Below are positions 1-8,520 of a stretch of 39,230 nucleotides of DNA, in pieces. The position numbers and the translations under genes were made by a program. Below the pieces are notes generated by a model that saw only the letters and a program-made list of their open reading frames with translations, was not told the DNA's origin and searched no databases. Numbering within the stretch: position 1 is the first letter of the stretch; every line of letters begins with the position of its first letter. The DNA is taken from NCBI GenBank assembly GCA_007121785.1, contig SKJX01000206.1:1-39230 (forward strand). The letters are read 5' to 3'. The stretch is from Nitriliruptoraceae bacterium. Lineage in GTDB: Bacteria > Actinomycetota > Nitriliruptoria > Nitriliruptorales > Nitriliruptoraceae.

Positions 1-1280
1 ACGAGGCCTACGAGCGGTTCTCCTGGCTGCAGGGACTGTCGTTCATCGAGGTCGGCCCGGATGGGGTGTTCCCCCACGACCTGGCGAGGGACGTGCTGGA
101 CGCGGACCTGCGATGGCGGGATGGGGCGGAGTACACCCGCATCTTCCGCCGCGTGGCGGGGGCCATCCGTGGTCGGCTCCGGAGCCTGCGCGGCCGTGAG
201 CAGCAGCGTGCCATCTCCGACCTGAAGTTCCTGTTCCGGCACATCCCGGGGGTCCTCTCGCCGATCGACTGGGAGGCCTGGGGGCAGCACTACCCGGAGC
301 CGGCCCTGCCTCACGAACGGGGTCGCGTCCTCGACCTGATCGCCGCCGCCGAGGGGGACGACGCAGCCCGCATCGCCGCCGTCTGGTGGGAGGCCCAACC
401 CGAGGGCTTCTGGGTCCTGCGCGACAGGTCCGACCGGGTGCGTGGCGTGGTCTGTCTGCTCGATCTGTCCGCCGCCACCGAGGAAGAGCGGGCAGCGGAC
501 CCCGGCGCGCGGACGGTCTGGAACCATGCTCATGCACACCGCCCGCCCCGGGTCGGGGAGGTGGTGACCCAGACGCGCTTCATCGTCGACCGCGAGGCCT
601 GCCATGGCCCTTCACCGACGCTGAACGCCGTGCCGATCGTCACGCTCCAGCGGCAGCTGGGCACCCCCAACCTCGCTTGGGACTACCTGACGATGCACGA
701 GCCAGACGAGTGGGACGACTTCTTCGCACTCGCTGATCTCCACCGTGTGCCGGATGGGGACTTCGAGCTCGCGGGACGCCGGTTCGGGGTGTTCGCCCAC
801 GACTACCGGGAGCGTTCGGTCGACGAGCTGATCGACCTGTGGATCGAGCGGTCCCTCGCCCAGGACCCGACGCTGCAGACCGGACCCGGTCCGCAGGTGC
901 AGGTGCTCTCGCAGGCGGAGTTCACCGACGCGGTCCGCCAGGCGCTGCGTGACCTGCTCCGCCCGGACCTGCTCGAACGCAACCCGCTCCTGGGCACCCG
1001 GCTGCTGCACGATGAGGCGGCCGACGAGGCGCCGGATGCCGCGACGCTTCGGACCCTGGTGCACGCGGCGATCGACACCCTGCGGCAGCACCCCCGTGAT
1101 GACAAGCTGCTCCGGGCCGTCGAACGGACCTACCTCGACCCCGCACCGACGCAGGAGGCAGCTGCGGCACGTCTCGGCCTGCCCTTCAGCACCTACCGCC
1201 GGCACCTGACCCAGGGCATCGAACGCGTCGTCGCATGGCTTTGGGACCGAGAGGTCTACGGCTCCGGTGGCCCGGGGTGA
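1..1280 (+). CDS. C-terminal part of a STAND/AAA-type ATP-binding regulator (cut by window edge)
   Basis: The reading frame is open from the left edge (first whole codon at base 3) to the stop at 1280, so the N-terminus and presumably the P-loop lie outside the window. The visible part begins with a winged-helix-like stretch (SFIEVGPDGVFPHDLARDVL) of the kind that follows the NTPase core of large STAND proteins. A middle segment around WWEAQPEGFWVLRDRSDRVRG resembles a GNAT acetyltransferase-like fold. The end (FSTYRRHLTQGIERVVAWLW) looks like a helix-turn-helix segment. A GTG at 66 is only an internal codon. A regulatory or signalling ATPase is an inference; no NTPase motif is visible here. 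Confidence 0.7.
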   Translation, partial: EAYERFSWLQGLSFIEVGPDGVFPHDLARDVLDADLRWRDGAEYTRIFRRVAGAIRGRLRSLRGREQQRAISDLKFLFRHIPGVLSPIDWEAWGQHYPEPALPHERGRVLDLIAAAEGDDAARIAAVWWEAQPEGFWVLRDRSDRVRGVVCLLDLSAATEEERAADPGARTVWNHAHAHRPPRVGEVVTQTRFIVDREACHGPSPTLNAVPIVTLQRQLGTPNLAWDYLTMHEPDEWDDFFALADLHRVPDGDFELAGRRFGVFAHDYRERSVDELIDLWIERSLAQDPTLQTGPGPQVQVLSQAEFTDAVRQALRDLLRPDLLERNPLLGTRLLHDEAADEAPDAATLRTLVHAAIDTLRQHPRDDKLLRAVERTYLDPAPTQEAAAARLGLPFSTYRRHLTQGIERVVAWLWDREVYGSGGPG

Positions 1281-1368
1281 GCCGAGGTGAGCAGGGCCGA
1301 GCAGTGATCGGTCTGGAGCGTGAACAGCGACCGTGTGCAGCCTCCTCAGGGACGACGAGGAGGCAGCG

Positions 1369-2769
1369 ATGGACGGGGCCGGGGAGGGCCGTGTCGTGGT
1401 GGTCGGCGGGGGGATCGCGGGGCTGCTGGCTGCCCGCGTGCTGGCGGATCGTCACCTCGAGGTCCGGGTGCTCGACCGTGACCACCCGGAGCGCGGGGAC
1501 CCCAGCACACCTCGGCGCGGGGTCCCGCAGGGACACCACATCCACGCGCTGCTGCCCCGAGGACGGCAGATCCTGGAGGAGTTGTTCCCGGGTCTGACCC
1601 GGCAGCTCGTCGACGCGGGTGCGCCGTCCGGTGACCTGTTGGGTGATGCCCGGCTGCACCTCAGCGGCCACCGGTTCGCTCGGGCGGGCGCGGACCTGAC
1701 GACGGTGAGCGTGAGCCGTCCGTACCTCGAGACCTGCATCCGTGACCGGGTGGCCGCACTGGCGAACGTCACCATCGGACCGCCCACCGACGTGCTCGGG
1801 CTCGTGACGACACCGGACGGCAAGCGGGTCCGAGGGGTGAGGGTCCTGCGGCGTGCCGACGGCAGCGCGGAGGAGGTGCTGGACGCCACGCTGGTGATCG
1901 ATGCGATGGGACGGGGCTCGCGGACCCCGACCTGGCTCCGTGAACTGGGCGCAGCCGAGCCGCCGCAGGAGCGCATCGCCGGGGATCTCGGGTACGCGAC
2001 CCGCCACTACCGGCTCGATCCCACGGTGCTCGGCGGTGACTGGGGCACCCTCCAGGCCCCGACGCCGCACTGTCCGCGAGGTGGTGCGCTGGCACGGATC
2101 GAGGGCGACCGGTGGATCGTGACGCTGTTCGGGCTGCTGGGCGACCACCCGTCGACGGACCCCGTCGGCTTCGAGGACTTCGCGGCTTCACTCACGTTCC
2201 CGGACCTCGGTGAGGCGATCCGGTCCGGGACGCCGCTGGACGACCCGGTCGCGTACCGGTTCCCGGCGAGCGTCCGGTGCCGCTACGAGCGGCTGCGCCG
2301 GTTCCCTGACGGCCTGCTGCCCATCGGGGACGCGGTGTGCAGCCTGAACCCGATCTACGGTCAGGGGATGACCGTGGCGGCACTCCAGGCACTGGCACTG
2401 CGCGAACACGTCCGCCGGGACGGGGCGTCCGAGCCGCGCCGATGGTTGCACCGGGTCGCACGGATCCTCGATGCACCCTGGGACATGGTCGTCGGCGGGG
2501 ACCTCGCTCATCCCGAGGTCGAAGGGCCTCGGACGGCGAAGGTGCGCGTGCTCGGGGCCTACATCGCCCGGCTCCACGCCGCTGCCGCTCGGGACCCCCG
2601 GCTCGCCGTCGCGTTCGCGCGGGTCATGGCGCTGGTGGACCCGCCGACCTCGCTGCTGCGCCCGGGCACCGCGGCACGCGTCCTCCACGGCGGTGGACCG
2701 ACAGCCCGACGCGTTGTCGGCACCCGCCCGACGGGACACCTCGACCCGAGGAAGGAGGTCCGACGGTGA
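1369..2769 (+). CDS. FAD-dependent monooxygenase / oxidoreductase
   Basis: A protein of 466 residues with a Rossmann FAD-binding start (VVVVGGGIAGLLAARVL) followed by an acidic strand end (VRVLDRD). Near residue 320 is the second FAD motif LLPIGDAVCSLNPIYGQGM, typical of the UbiH/PHBH-like flavoprotein fold. Its GVPQGHHIHALLPRG segment is found in a bacterial clade often annotated as FAD-dependent monooxygenases; the substrate is unknown. The start is the ATG at 1369 because AGGAGG lies five bases before it; a GTG at 1333 is in frame but lacks such a site. The stop overlaps the start of a tiny membrane peptide gene, suggesting translational coupling. Confidence 0.85.
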   Translation: MDGAGEGRVVVVGGGIAGLLAARVLADRHLEVRVLDRDHPERGDPSTPRRGVPQGHHIHALLPRGRQILEELFPGLTRQLVDAGAPSGDLLGDARLHLSGHRFARAGADLTTVSVSRPYLETCIRDRVAALANVTIGPPTDVLGLVTTPDGKRVRGVRVLRRADGSAEEVLDATLVIDAMGRGSRTPTWLRELGAAEPPQERIAGDLGYATRHYRLDPTVLGGDWGTLQAPTPHCPRGGALARIEGDRWIVTLFGLLGDHPSTDPVGFEDFAASLTFPDLGEAIRSGTPLDDPVAYRFPASVRCRYERLRRFPDGLLPIGDAVCSLNPIYGQGMTVAALQALALREHVRRDGASEPRRWLHRVARILDAPWDMVVGGDLAHPEVEGPRTAKVRVLGAYIARLHAAAARDPRLAVAFARVMALVDPPTSLLRPGTAARVLHGGGPTARRVVGTRPTGHLDPRKEVRR

Positions 2770-2861
2770 GGGACGTCCGCATGTTGATCGCCGCCCTGCT
2801 GCTTCCCGGGTTGGTGCTCCTGACGACCGTGACCGTGGTGTTGCTGCTCCTCCGGTCGTGA
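2766..2861 (+). CDS. 31-residue single-pass membrane peptide
   Basis: GTG at 2766 overlaps the TGA of the FAD enzyme (GTGA), and AGGAGG stands about seven bases before it, close to an ideal ribosome binding site. The peptide has a short charged start (RDVRM) and then an almost pure hydrophobic stretch rich in Leu, Val and Thr up to a final Arg-Ser. It would form one membrane helix with almost nothing outside. It may anchor or modulate the FAD enzyme, which is an inference from coupling alone. The strong SD and overlap argue that it is translated; no family is recognised. Confidence 0.55.
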   Translation: MRDVRMLIAALLLPGLVLLTTVTVVLLLLRS

Positions 2862-2898
2862 TCGTCCCGGGTCCCTGAACCCAGCCTGAGGGTTCTTG

Positions 2899-3073
2899 AT
2901 GCGCATCCACGTCAACGGCGCCGAGTCGTGGTTCGGCGTCGCCGGACCGGCGACCGTGGCCGATGGCCCGATCGGCGGACCAGGCCGCCGCCGGGCACGT
3001 CCCGTCGCTCGACGACCCGGATAGCTACTGGCCGCACATCGAGAGCTTCATCCGGACGTGCTCCGGGCGTTAG
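2899..3073 (+). pseudogene. Internally deleted remnant of an alpha/beta-hydrolase (proline-iminopeptidase-like)
   Basis: ATG at 2899 opens MRIHVNGAESWFGVAGPATV, which matches the usual N-terminus of proline-iminopeptidase-like hydrolases (VNGxxLWFxVxGPALVPDGP). That frame stops at 3022-3024. In another frame the sequence continues as AAGHVPSLDDPDSYWPHIES followed by FIRT, with a stop at 3071-3073. This matches the C-terminal catalytic-His region (GHFPWLDxPDRYWPxxxxF). The nucleophile elbow and the whole core are gone. The simplest reading is a large internal deletion plus frameshift. Family assignment rests on my recognition of the two ends. Confidence 0.55.
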
Positions 3074-3082
3074 GCTCATCGC

Positions 3083-5677
3083 GTGGAGCTGCTGGAGCGT
3101 GGCGAGGAGCTGGCCGCCCTCGGGTCGTGGTTGGGGGAGGCGGGGTCTGGCGCGGGCCGGTTCGTGCTGGTGTCGGGCGAGGCGGGCATCGGCAAGACCT
3201 CGCTGGTGCGGGGGTTCTGCGAGCAGCATGCTGACGGGGCTCGGGTGTGGTGGGGGGCGTGTGATGCTCTGACGACGCCGCGGCCGCTGGGCCCGTTGTA
3301 CGACATCGCACGGGTGTCGAAGGGTGAGTTGGCGGCGTTGATGTCCAGCGACGCGTCGCGACACGAGCGGTTCTCGGGGTTCCTGGAGGCGCTGGCGTGG
3401 CCGTTGCAGCCCACGATCGCCGTGCTCGAGGACGTGCACTGGGCAGATGAGGCGACGCGGGATCTGTTGGTGTTCCTCGCACGTCGGGTGGGCGAGGTGA
3501 ACGCCTTGGTGGTGGCGACCTACCGGGATGACGAGGTGGGTGGCGACCATCCGCTTCGGCAGGTGCTCGGCAACGTCGTGACGCTCCGGGTCACGCGTCG
3601 TCTCGCCCTGTCCCGGTTGTCGGAGGCGGCGGTGGCGCACCTCGCTTCCGATCGGGAAGCGGATGGCTCGCAGGTCTTCCGGGTGACCGGTGGGAACCCG
3701 TTCTTCGTCAGCGAGGTGCTGGCGGTCGGGGCCGGGGAGGTTCCGCAGACCGTCAGCGATGCGGTGCTGGCTCGTGCGGGTCGGTTGTCGGCGTCGGGCC
3801 GTTCCGTGCTGGAGGCGGCTGCGGTGGTCCCGGATCAGGTCGAGGTCGGGCTGGTGCATGCGGTCGCCGCCGATGATGCTGAGGCGATCGAGGAGTGCGT
3901 CCGGGCCGGCCTGCTGGTCGCGGTCGGCCGATCGCTGAGGTTCCGCCACGAGCTGGCCCGGCTCGCGGTCGAGCACTCGATCTCCGGGACGCGGCTCCCC
4001 GAGCTCCACACGGCGGTGTTGGGCTACCTCAGCGAGCAGGGTCGAGCGGATCCCGGCCGCTTGGCCTACCACGCCGAACAGGCCGGCGACCGCGATGCGG
4101 TGCTCGCTCATGCGCCGGGAGCAGCTGAGCGAGCGAGCCGGCTCGGCGCCCACCGTGAGGCCGCCGCGCACTATCGGCGCGCCCTGCAGCACGCCGACGG
4201 CCTCGATCCCCGCGAGCATGCGGGATTGCTCGAACGTCACGCCGACGAGTGCACGGCGATCGACGACGAAGCCGGTGCATTGGTCTCTTACGACCGGGCG
4301 CTCCTGGCCTGGCGCGAGGTCGATGATCGCGAGCGGACGGCCACCGTGTTGGCTCGCCGCGCCTACGCGCTCTGGGGTCTCGGCCGGAACGAGGAGGCCC
4401 GTGCGTCGGTCGACGAAGCCATCGCACTGCTGGAACCGCATCCACCAGGCCTGCCGCTGGCGACGGCCTACACCTACAGCGCACACCTGCACATGCTGGC
4501 TCGAGAGGTCCCACGGGCCATCGAACTGGGTCACCGAGCGGTCACGATCGCGGAGGAGCACCACGACGTCGCCCTGGTCGGGCGCGCGCTGAACATCGTG
4601 GGCGCTGCGCAGTGGTTCGTCGATCCGGATCAGGCTGAGCGGACGCTCTCGCGGGCGCTCGAGGCGGCCCACCGGTCAGCTGACGACACCATCGTGGGCG
4701 TCGTGATGCGGATGCTGGGTTCCGGTAGCGGCGAGGTGCGGCGGTACGACGTCGCCGACCGCTGGCTCCGTGAGGGCATCCGGTGGTGTACCGAGCACGA
4801 CCTGGACATCCACGGGGACTACTGCCTCGCATGGCTCGCCCGGTCGTGCTTCGAACAGGGGCGTTGGAGCGAGGCGGACGACGTGGCGGTCGAGGTAGCG
4901 GACCGTCCGAGCCAACACGCACCGACACGGATCGTGGCGTTGACCGCGCTGGGACGGCTGCGTGTCCGACGGGGCGACCCCGATGCCGACCCACCACTGA
5001 CCGACGCCTGGGATCTGGCCGTCACGACCGGCGACCTCCAGCGGCTCTGGCCCGCCGCGGCCGGTCGAGCGGAGCTGGCGTGGCTCGCTGGCGACTCGGA
5101 GGCGATCCCCGATCTGGTCGGCGAGACGTTCGAGCTCGCGGTTCGCCTCGGGCAGCAGTGGCCGATCGGGGAGTTGGGGTTCTGGTTGTGGCGGGCGGGA
5201 GCGTCGGATGGTCGGCCGGACGAAGCGGCGGAACCCTTCGCGTTGCAGATGTCGGGAGACTGGCGTGAGGCTGCCGCGACGTGGGAGCAGCTGGGGTGTC
5301 CGTACGAGGTGGCGGTGGCGCTGGCCGACGGCGACGATCCGGACGAGCTCGAGCGGGCGTTCAGGATCCTGGGGCGTTTGGGGGCTGCACCGATGGCCGA
5401 TCGGGTCGCAGCCAGGCTGCGGGAGCTTGGGGTGCGTGAGCTACCTCGGCGTCCGTCGCGGGCGACGGTGGACAACCCGTCGGGGTTGACGGACCGGCAG
5501 TTGGAGGTGCTCAGCCTGCTCATGGCGGGTCGCACCAACGCGCAGATCGGGACGTTGTTGCACATCTCGCCGAAGACGGCAGGTCATCACGTGTCGGCGA
5601 TCCTGGACAAGCTCGGCGTGGCGGATCGTCACGAGGCCGCCCACCTCGCCCGCGAACGTGGGATGACGCCGTCCTGA
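3083..5677 (+). CDS. LuxR-family STAND regulator (AAA ATPase plus TPR-like repeats plus HTH)
   Basis: An 864-residue cytoplasmic regulator. The P-loop is at residues 32-40 (GEAGIGKTS) and a Walker-B-like strand follows (IAVLEDVHWADE). A long helical middle rich in Ala and Leu, with TPR-like repeats, extends to about residue 780. The last 65 residues form a LuxR/GerE helix-turn-helix (LTDRQLEVLSLLMAGRTNAQ, then ISPKTAGHHVSAILDKL). Such proteins activate transcription after ligand- and ATP-dependent assembly, as in the MalT/LAL family. Start GTG at 3083 matches the family N-terminus (LLERGEELAAL). Two SCO4226-like genes follow 195 bases downstream and are candidate targets by position only. Confidence 0.9.
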   Translation: MELLERGEELAALGSWLGEAGSGAGRFVLVSGEAGIGKTSLVRGFCEQHADGARVWWGACDALTTPRPLGPLYDIARVSKGELAALMSSDASRHERFSGFLEALAWPLQPTIAVLEDVHWADEATRDLLVFLARRVGEVNALVVATYRDDEVGGDHPLRQVLGNVVTLRVTRRLALSRLSEAAVAHLASDREADGSQVFRVTGGNPFFVSEVLAVGAGEVPQTVSDAVLARAGRLSASGRSVLEAAAVVPDQVEVGLVHAVAADDAEAIEECVRAGLLVAVGRSLRFRHELARLAVEHSISGTRLPELHTAVLGYLSEQGRADPGRLAYHAEQAGDRDAVLAHAPGAAERASRLGAHREAAAHYRRALQHADGLDPREHAGLLERHADECTAIDDEAGALVSYDRALLAWREVDDRERTATVLARRAYALWGLGRNEEARASVDEAIALLEPHPPGLPLATAYTYSAHLHMLAREVPRAIELGHRAVTIAEEHHDVALVGRALNIVGAAQWFVDPDQAERTLSRALEAAHRSADDTIVGVVMRMLGSGSGEVRRYDVADRWLREGIRWCTEHDLDIHGDYCLAWLARSCFEQGRWSEADDVAVEVADRPSQHAPTRIVALTALGRLRVRRGDPDADPPLTDAWDLAVTTGDLQRLWPAAAGRAELAWLAGDSEAIPDLVGETFELAVRLGQQWPIGELGFWLWRAGASDGRPDEAAEPFALQMSGDWREAAATWEQLGCPYEVAVALADGDDPDELERAFRILGRLGAAPMADRVAARLRELGVRELPRRPSRATVDNPSGLTDRQLEVLSLLMAGRTNAQIGTLLHISPKTAGHHVSAILDKLGVADRHEAAHLARERGMTPS

Positions 5678-5872
5678 CCGGGGTGCCGCTTCCTCGCAGT
5701 GGCCGCTCATCGCACGCCGTGGTGCCGAGATAGGGCGTTCCGGGCGGCGATGTAGGGCATGGCACCCGATGTGCGGCGTCCGCGGTCTGGGACATGCTGC
5801 GCTCGGCGTCGGAACCCCGGCGTCGAGAGCCCGATCGGCCATCGAGGTCGACCATCAGCGCAGGAGCGAGCG

Positions 5873-6148
5873 ATGCCCACCTTCCTCATCGAACGCAACA
5901 TCACCGGGGTCAGCGACCTCGGACAGGACCAGCTACGCGATATCGCGACCAAGTCCAACGCCGTCGTCGCCGACCTCGCGGTTCCCTACACCTGGATCCG
6001 CAGCTACGTCGCCGGCGACAAGATCTACTGCGTCCACGAGACCGACGACGTCGAGTCGATCCGCGAGCACGCCCGCTGCGGTGGGTTCCCCGCCGACCTC
6101 GTCGTCGAGGTGGCCTCGGTCATCGGCCCCGAGACGGCGAACACCTGA
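5873..6148 (+). CDS. DUF4242 / SCO4226-like nickel-binding family protein, copy 1
   Basis: A 91-residue protein starting MPTFLIERNITGVSDL and containing VPYTWIRSYVAGDKIYCVHE and REHARCGGFPADLVVEV. These are hallmarks of DUF4242, whose Streptomyces member SCO4226 is described as a nickel-binding ferredoxin-fold protein. The physiological role is unknown. ATG at 5873 has AGGAG six bases upstream, which sets the start. A second, more diverged family member begins 27 bases after its stop, so the two are probably co-transcribed. Conserved Tyr, His and Cys positions (YCVHE, HARCGG) are intact. No signal peptide or membrane segment is seen. Confidence 0.85.
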   Translation: MPTFLIERNITGVSDLGQDQLRDIATKSNAVVADLAVPYTWIRSYVAGDKIYCVHETDDVESIREHARCGGFPADLVVEVASVIGPETANT

Positions 6149-6175
6149 TCGGCGACGGGGCTGGAGGAGGCGGTC

Positions 6176-6448
6176 ATGCCGCGCTACGTCGTTCAGCGGA
6201 CCTTCCGTGAGGGGTGGGACATCGCGGCCACGCGCGAGGGAGCGAGACGGTGCCTCGACGTCGTGGAGCGCAACGCCGCCGCGGGTGTCACCTGGGGCCA
6301 CTCCTACGTGACGACGGACGGCGCGTTGTCCTACTGCATCTACGAAGGGCCGAGCCCGGAGGCCGTTCGCCGCGCCGGTGCGGCGAACGGGCTTCCGGTC
6401 GACCGCGTCACCGAGGTGCGTGTCCTCGACCCGTACTTCCACCACTGA
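6176..6448 (+). CDS. DUF4242 / SCO4226-like protein, diverged copy 2
   Basis: A 90-residue protein (MPRYVVQRTFREGWDIAATR) with the same layout as its upstream neighbour: an opening beta strand, a helix, a WGHSYVTTDGALSYCIYEGP strand pair in place of the first copy's TWIRSYVAGDKIYCVHE, then a helix with a RRAGAANGLPVDRVTEVRV ending. The HAR motif of copy 1 is replaced by RRAGAANG, so metal or ligand binding may differ. A GGAGGAGG tract just upstream supports ATG at 6176. Tandem copies could form a heterodimer, since this fold often dimerises; that is an inference. Confidence 0.8.
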   Translation: MPRYVVQRTFREGWDIAATREGARRCLDVVERNAAAGVTWGHSYVTTDGALSYCIYEGPSPEAVRRAGAANGLPVDRVTEVRVLDPYFHH

Positions 6449-6807
6449 CCGGAGCATCGAAGGGGAACCGGCCGGCTACCGCCACGAGCCGCCCGAGTAC
6501 GAGCCAACGCCTCGCCGTCCCACCTCGGCAGGAACGGGAGGCATCTGCGGAGATGGTTCGTACGGGTCGAGGATGCCCACGAACCGGGTGATCATGGTGG
6601 CGGTTCGTTGGCCTGTCGATCGACGCGGCGAAGCTGTGCCGACAGCCGATCGGTACCCGCAGCCGCCGCCTCGAGCGCCGCCCGCGACGCCCTCCACGCC
6701 GACTGGCACTTCCTTCCTCCACTCCATCGACCTTTCGGTGGAACCTGCCAGGGTGGGGGTGGTCGCGACGTGGCACGCTGGGTGGACGCGAGCCGAGGAC
6801 GTCACCG
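6449..6807 (+). other. Intergenic region, no recognised gene
   Basis: These 359 bases lie between the second DUF4242-like gene and the carboxyltransferase. I see no ribosome binding site followed by a protein-like reading frame, no RNA gene and no strong hairpin. Open frames crossing it are rich in Arg, Pro and Ser and look like shadows of GC-rich DNA. It probably holds the promoter of the downstream carboxyltransferase, but no clear -35/-10 pair stands out. Confidence 0.5.
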
Positions 6808-8373
6808 ATGACGACCAGTCCGGACCAGCGGGTAGTTGACGGCGCGTGGGCCGCGCCGGTGATCGTGCGTGAACTGGTCGACGAGGGGTCCGCGCAGGGT
6901 TGGAACGACCCGCTCGACGTCGGTGACCCGATGGGCTTCGTCGACAGCAAGCCGTACCCGGAGCGGCTGGCCGACGCTCGCGAACGCGCCGCTGGTGACG
7001 AATCGGTGTGGACCGGCAGCGCGCGCATCGGCGGGATCGCGTGCGCGGTCATCGCCAGCGACTTCGACTTCCTGGCCGGCACGATGGGGATCGCCGCCGG
7101 GATCCGGATCTGTCGCGCGTTCGATCGCGCGATCGAGGAGCGCCTGCCGGTCATCGGACTGCCGCGCTCCGGGGGGACCCGGATGCAGGAGGGCACGCCC
7201 GCGTTCGTGCAGATGGCGAACGTCGCGGCGGCGGTCCGCCGGTTGCGGGATGCCCGCCTGCCCTACCTGGTGTACCTGCGCGGCCCGACCACCGGGGGTG
7301 TCCTCGGGACCTGGGGGTCACTCGGCCATCTGACCTTCGCCGAACCCGACGCGCTGATCGGGTTGACCGGGCCGAGGGTGATCGAGTCGATGACCGGGGA
7401 GCCCTTCCCCGAGGGTGTGCAGACCGCGGAGAACCTGCATCGTCGCGGCATCGTCGACGACGTCGTGCCACGCGACGAGTTGCGCCACCGGCTGGCGACG
7501 GCGTTGGCGGTGCTGGCGCCACCGGTCCCGGTCCCGCCCCACGCGGAGATCCTGCACCTGCCGGAGGACCGCGAGGTCGACCCTTGGGAGGCCGTCTCGC
7601 GGTCACGGCGCACGGACCGTCCCGGTATCCGGGAGCTGTTCGCTGCGACCGTCTCGGAGGTCACCCGGCTCTCCGGCGACGGGGTCGGTGGTCGCGATGA
7701 CGGCTGCCTCGCCGTGGTCGCCCGGGTCCAGGGGATCCCGGCGGTCATCGTCGGTGCCGACCGACGTCCGGGGGAGCGCGGCGCGAGCCTGACGAGCGCC
7801 GGCTACCGGACCGTGCGACGGGCGATGGCCCTCGCGGACGAGCTCGGGCTGCCCTTCGTGTCGGTGATCGATACGGCTGGGGCGGACATCTCGGTGCGCA
7901 GCGAGGAGGAAGGGCTGGCCGCCGAGGTGGCACGTTGTCTCGCGACCCTGGCGGGTCTTCGGGTCCCGACCCTGTCCCTGCTGTTCGGGGAGGGCACCGG
8001 CGGCGGCGCGGTGGCGCTGCTCCCGGCCGACCGGGTCGTCGCCTGCGAGCATGCGTGGCTGTCACCGATCGCGCCCGAAGGCGCCTCGGAGATCCTGCAC
8101 CGCACGACCGAGCGGGCCGAGGAGCTCGCTGAGGCGCAGGCCATCGCGTCCACGGATCTGCGGCGTCTGGGCATCGTCGACGCGGTGGTCCCCGACCGTC
8201 CCGAGCCGGGCGAGGAGGGCCAGGCCTTCGCTGAGCGGGTGGCTGCCACGGCCGTGACGCTACTGCGCGAGATCCTGGCCCAGGAGCCGACCCAACGCAT
8301 CGCCACGCGCTCGATCCGGTGGCAGCAGGTCGCCGAGCGCTTCCTCCCGGAGCACCAGCGCCGGACCGGGTAG
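6808..8373 (+). CDS. Acyl-CoA carboxylase carboxyltransferase, AccD-like and AccA-like halves in one chain
   Basis: A 521-residue crotonase-fold carboxyltransferase that would move CO2 from carboxybiotin to an acyl-CoA. The first half has AccD-like features (DFDFLAGTMGIAAGIRICRA, then GLPRSGGTRMQEGTPAFVQM and GGVLGTWGSLGHLTFAEPDA). The second half is AccA-like (ALADELGLPFVSVIDTAGAD, LLFGEGTGGGAVALLPADRV, WLSPIAPEGASEIL). The Cys4 zinc ribbon of bacterial AccD is absent at the N-terminus. No biotin carboxylase or biotin carrier gene is in the window, so a partner must lie elsewhere. ATG at 6808 gives the family-like start. The acyl substrate is not determined. Confidence 0.85.
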   Translation: MTTSPDQRVVDGAWAAPVIVRELVDEGSAQGWNDPLDVGDPMGFVDSKPYPERLADARERAAGDESVWTGSARIGGIACAVIASDFDFLAGTMGIAAGIRICRAFDRAIEERLPVIGLPRSGGTRMQEGTPAFVQMANVAAAVRRLRDARLPYLVYLRGPTTGGVLGTWGSLGHLTFAEPDALIGLTGPRVIESMTGEPFPEGVQTAENLHRRGIVDDVVPRDELRHRLATALAVLAPPVPVPPHAEILHLPEDREVDPWEAVSRSRRTDRPGIRELFAATVSEVTRLSGDGVGGRDDGCLAVVARVQGIPAVIVGADRRPGERGASLTSAGYRTVRRAMALADELGLPFVSVIDTAGADISVRSEEEGLAAEVARCLATLAGLRVPTLSLLFGEGTGGGAVALLPADRVVACEHAWLSPIAPEGASEILHRTTERAEELAEAQAIASTDLRRLGIVDAVVPDRPEPGEEGQAFAERVAATAVTLLREILAQEPTQRIATRSIRWQQVAERFLPEHQRRTG

Positions 8374-8520
8374 CACCTGAACGTCGTCGGTGTCCTGGCG
8401 GCTCGCGCCGCGGACTGGGCGAGGGTGGTGACGGTCGCGTGCTCGGGGGACGTTGCCGGCGCGCCCTTCGATCCGGGTGGGCCGGGGTTCGCCCTCGTGG
8501 TCACCCCAGCTGAGCCGACG

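Noticed and set aside
2928-3272. Plus-strand frame between the FAD enzyme region and the LuxR regulator
   Set aside because: Arg-rich shadow in a third frame; the hydrolase remnant and LuxR frames explain this DNA better.
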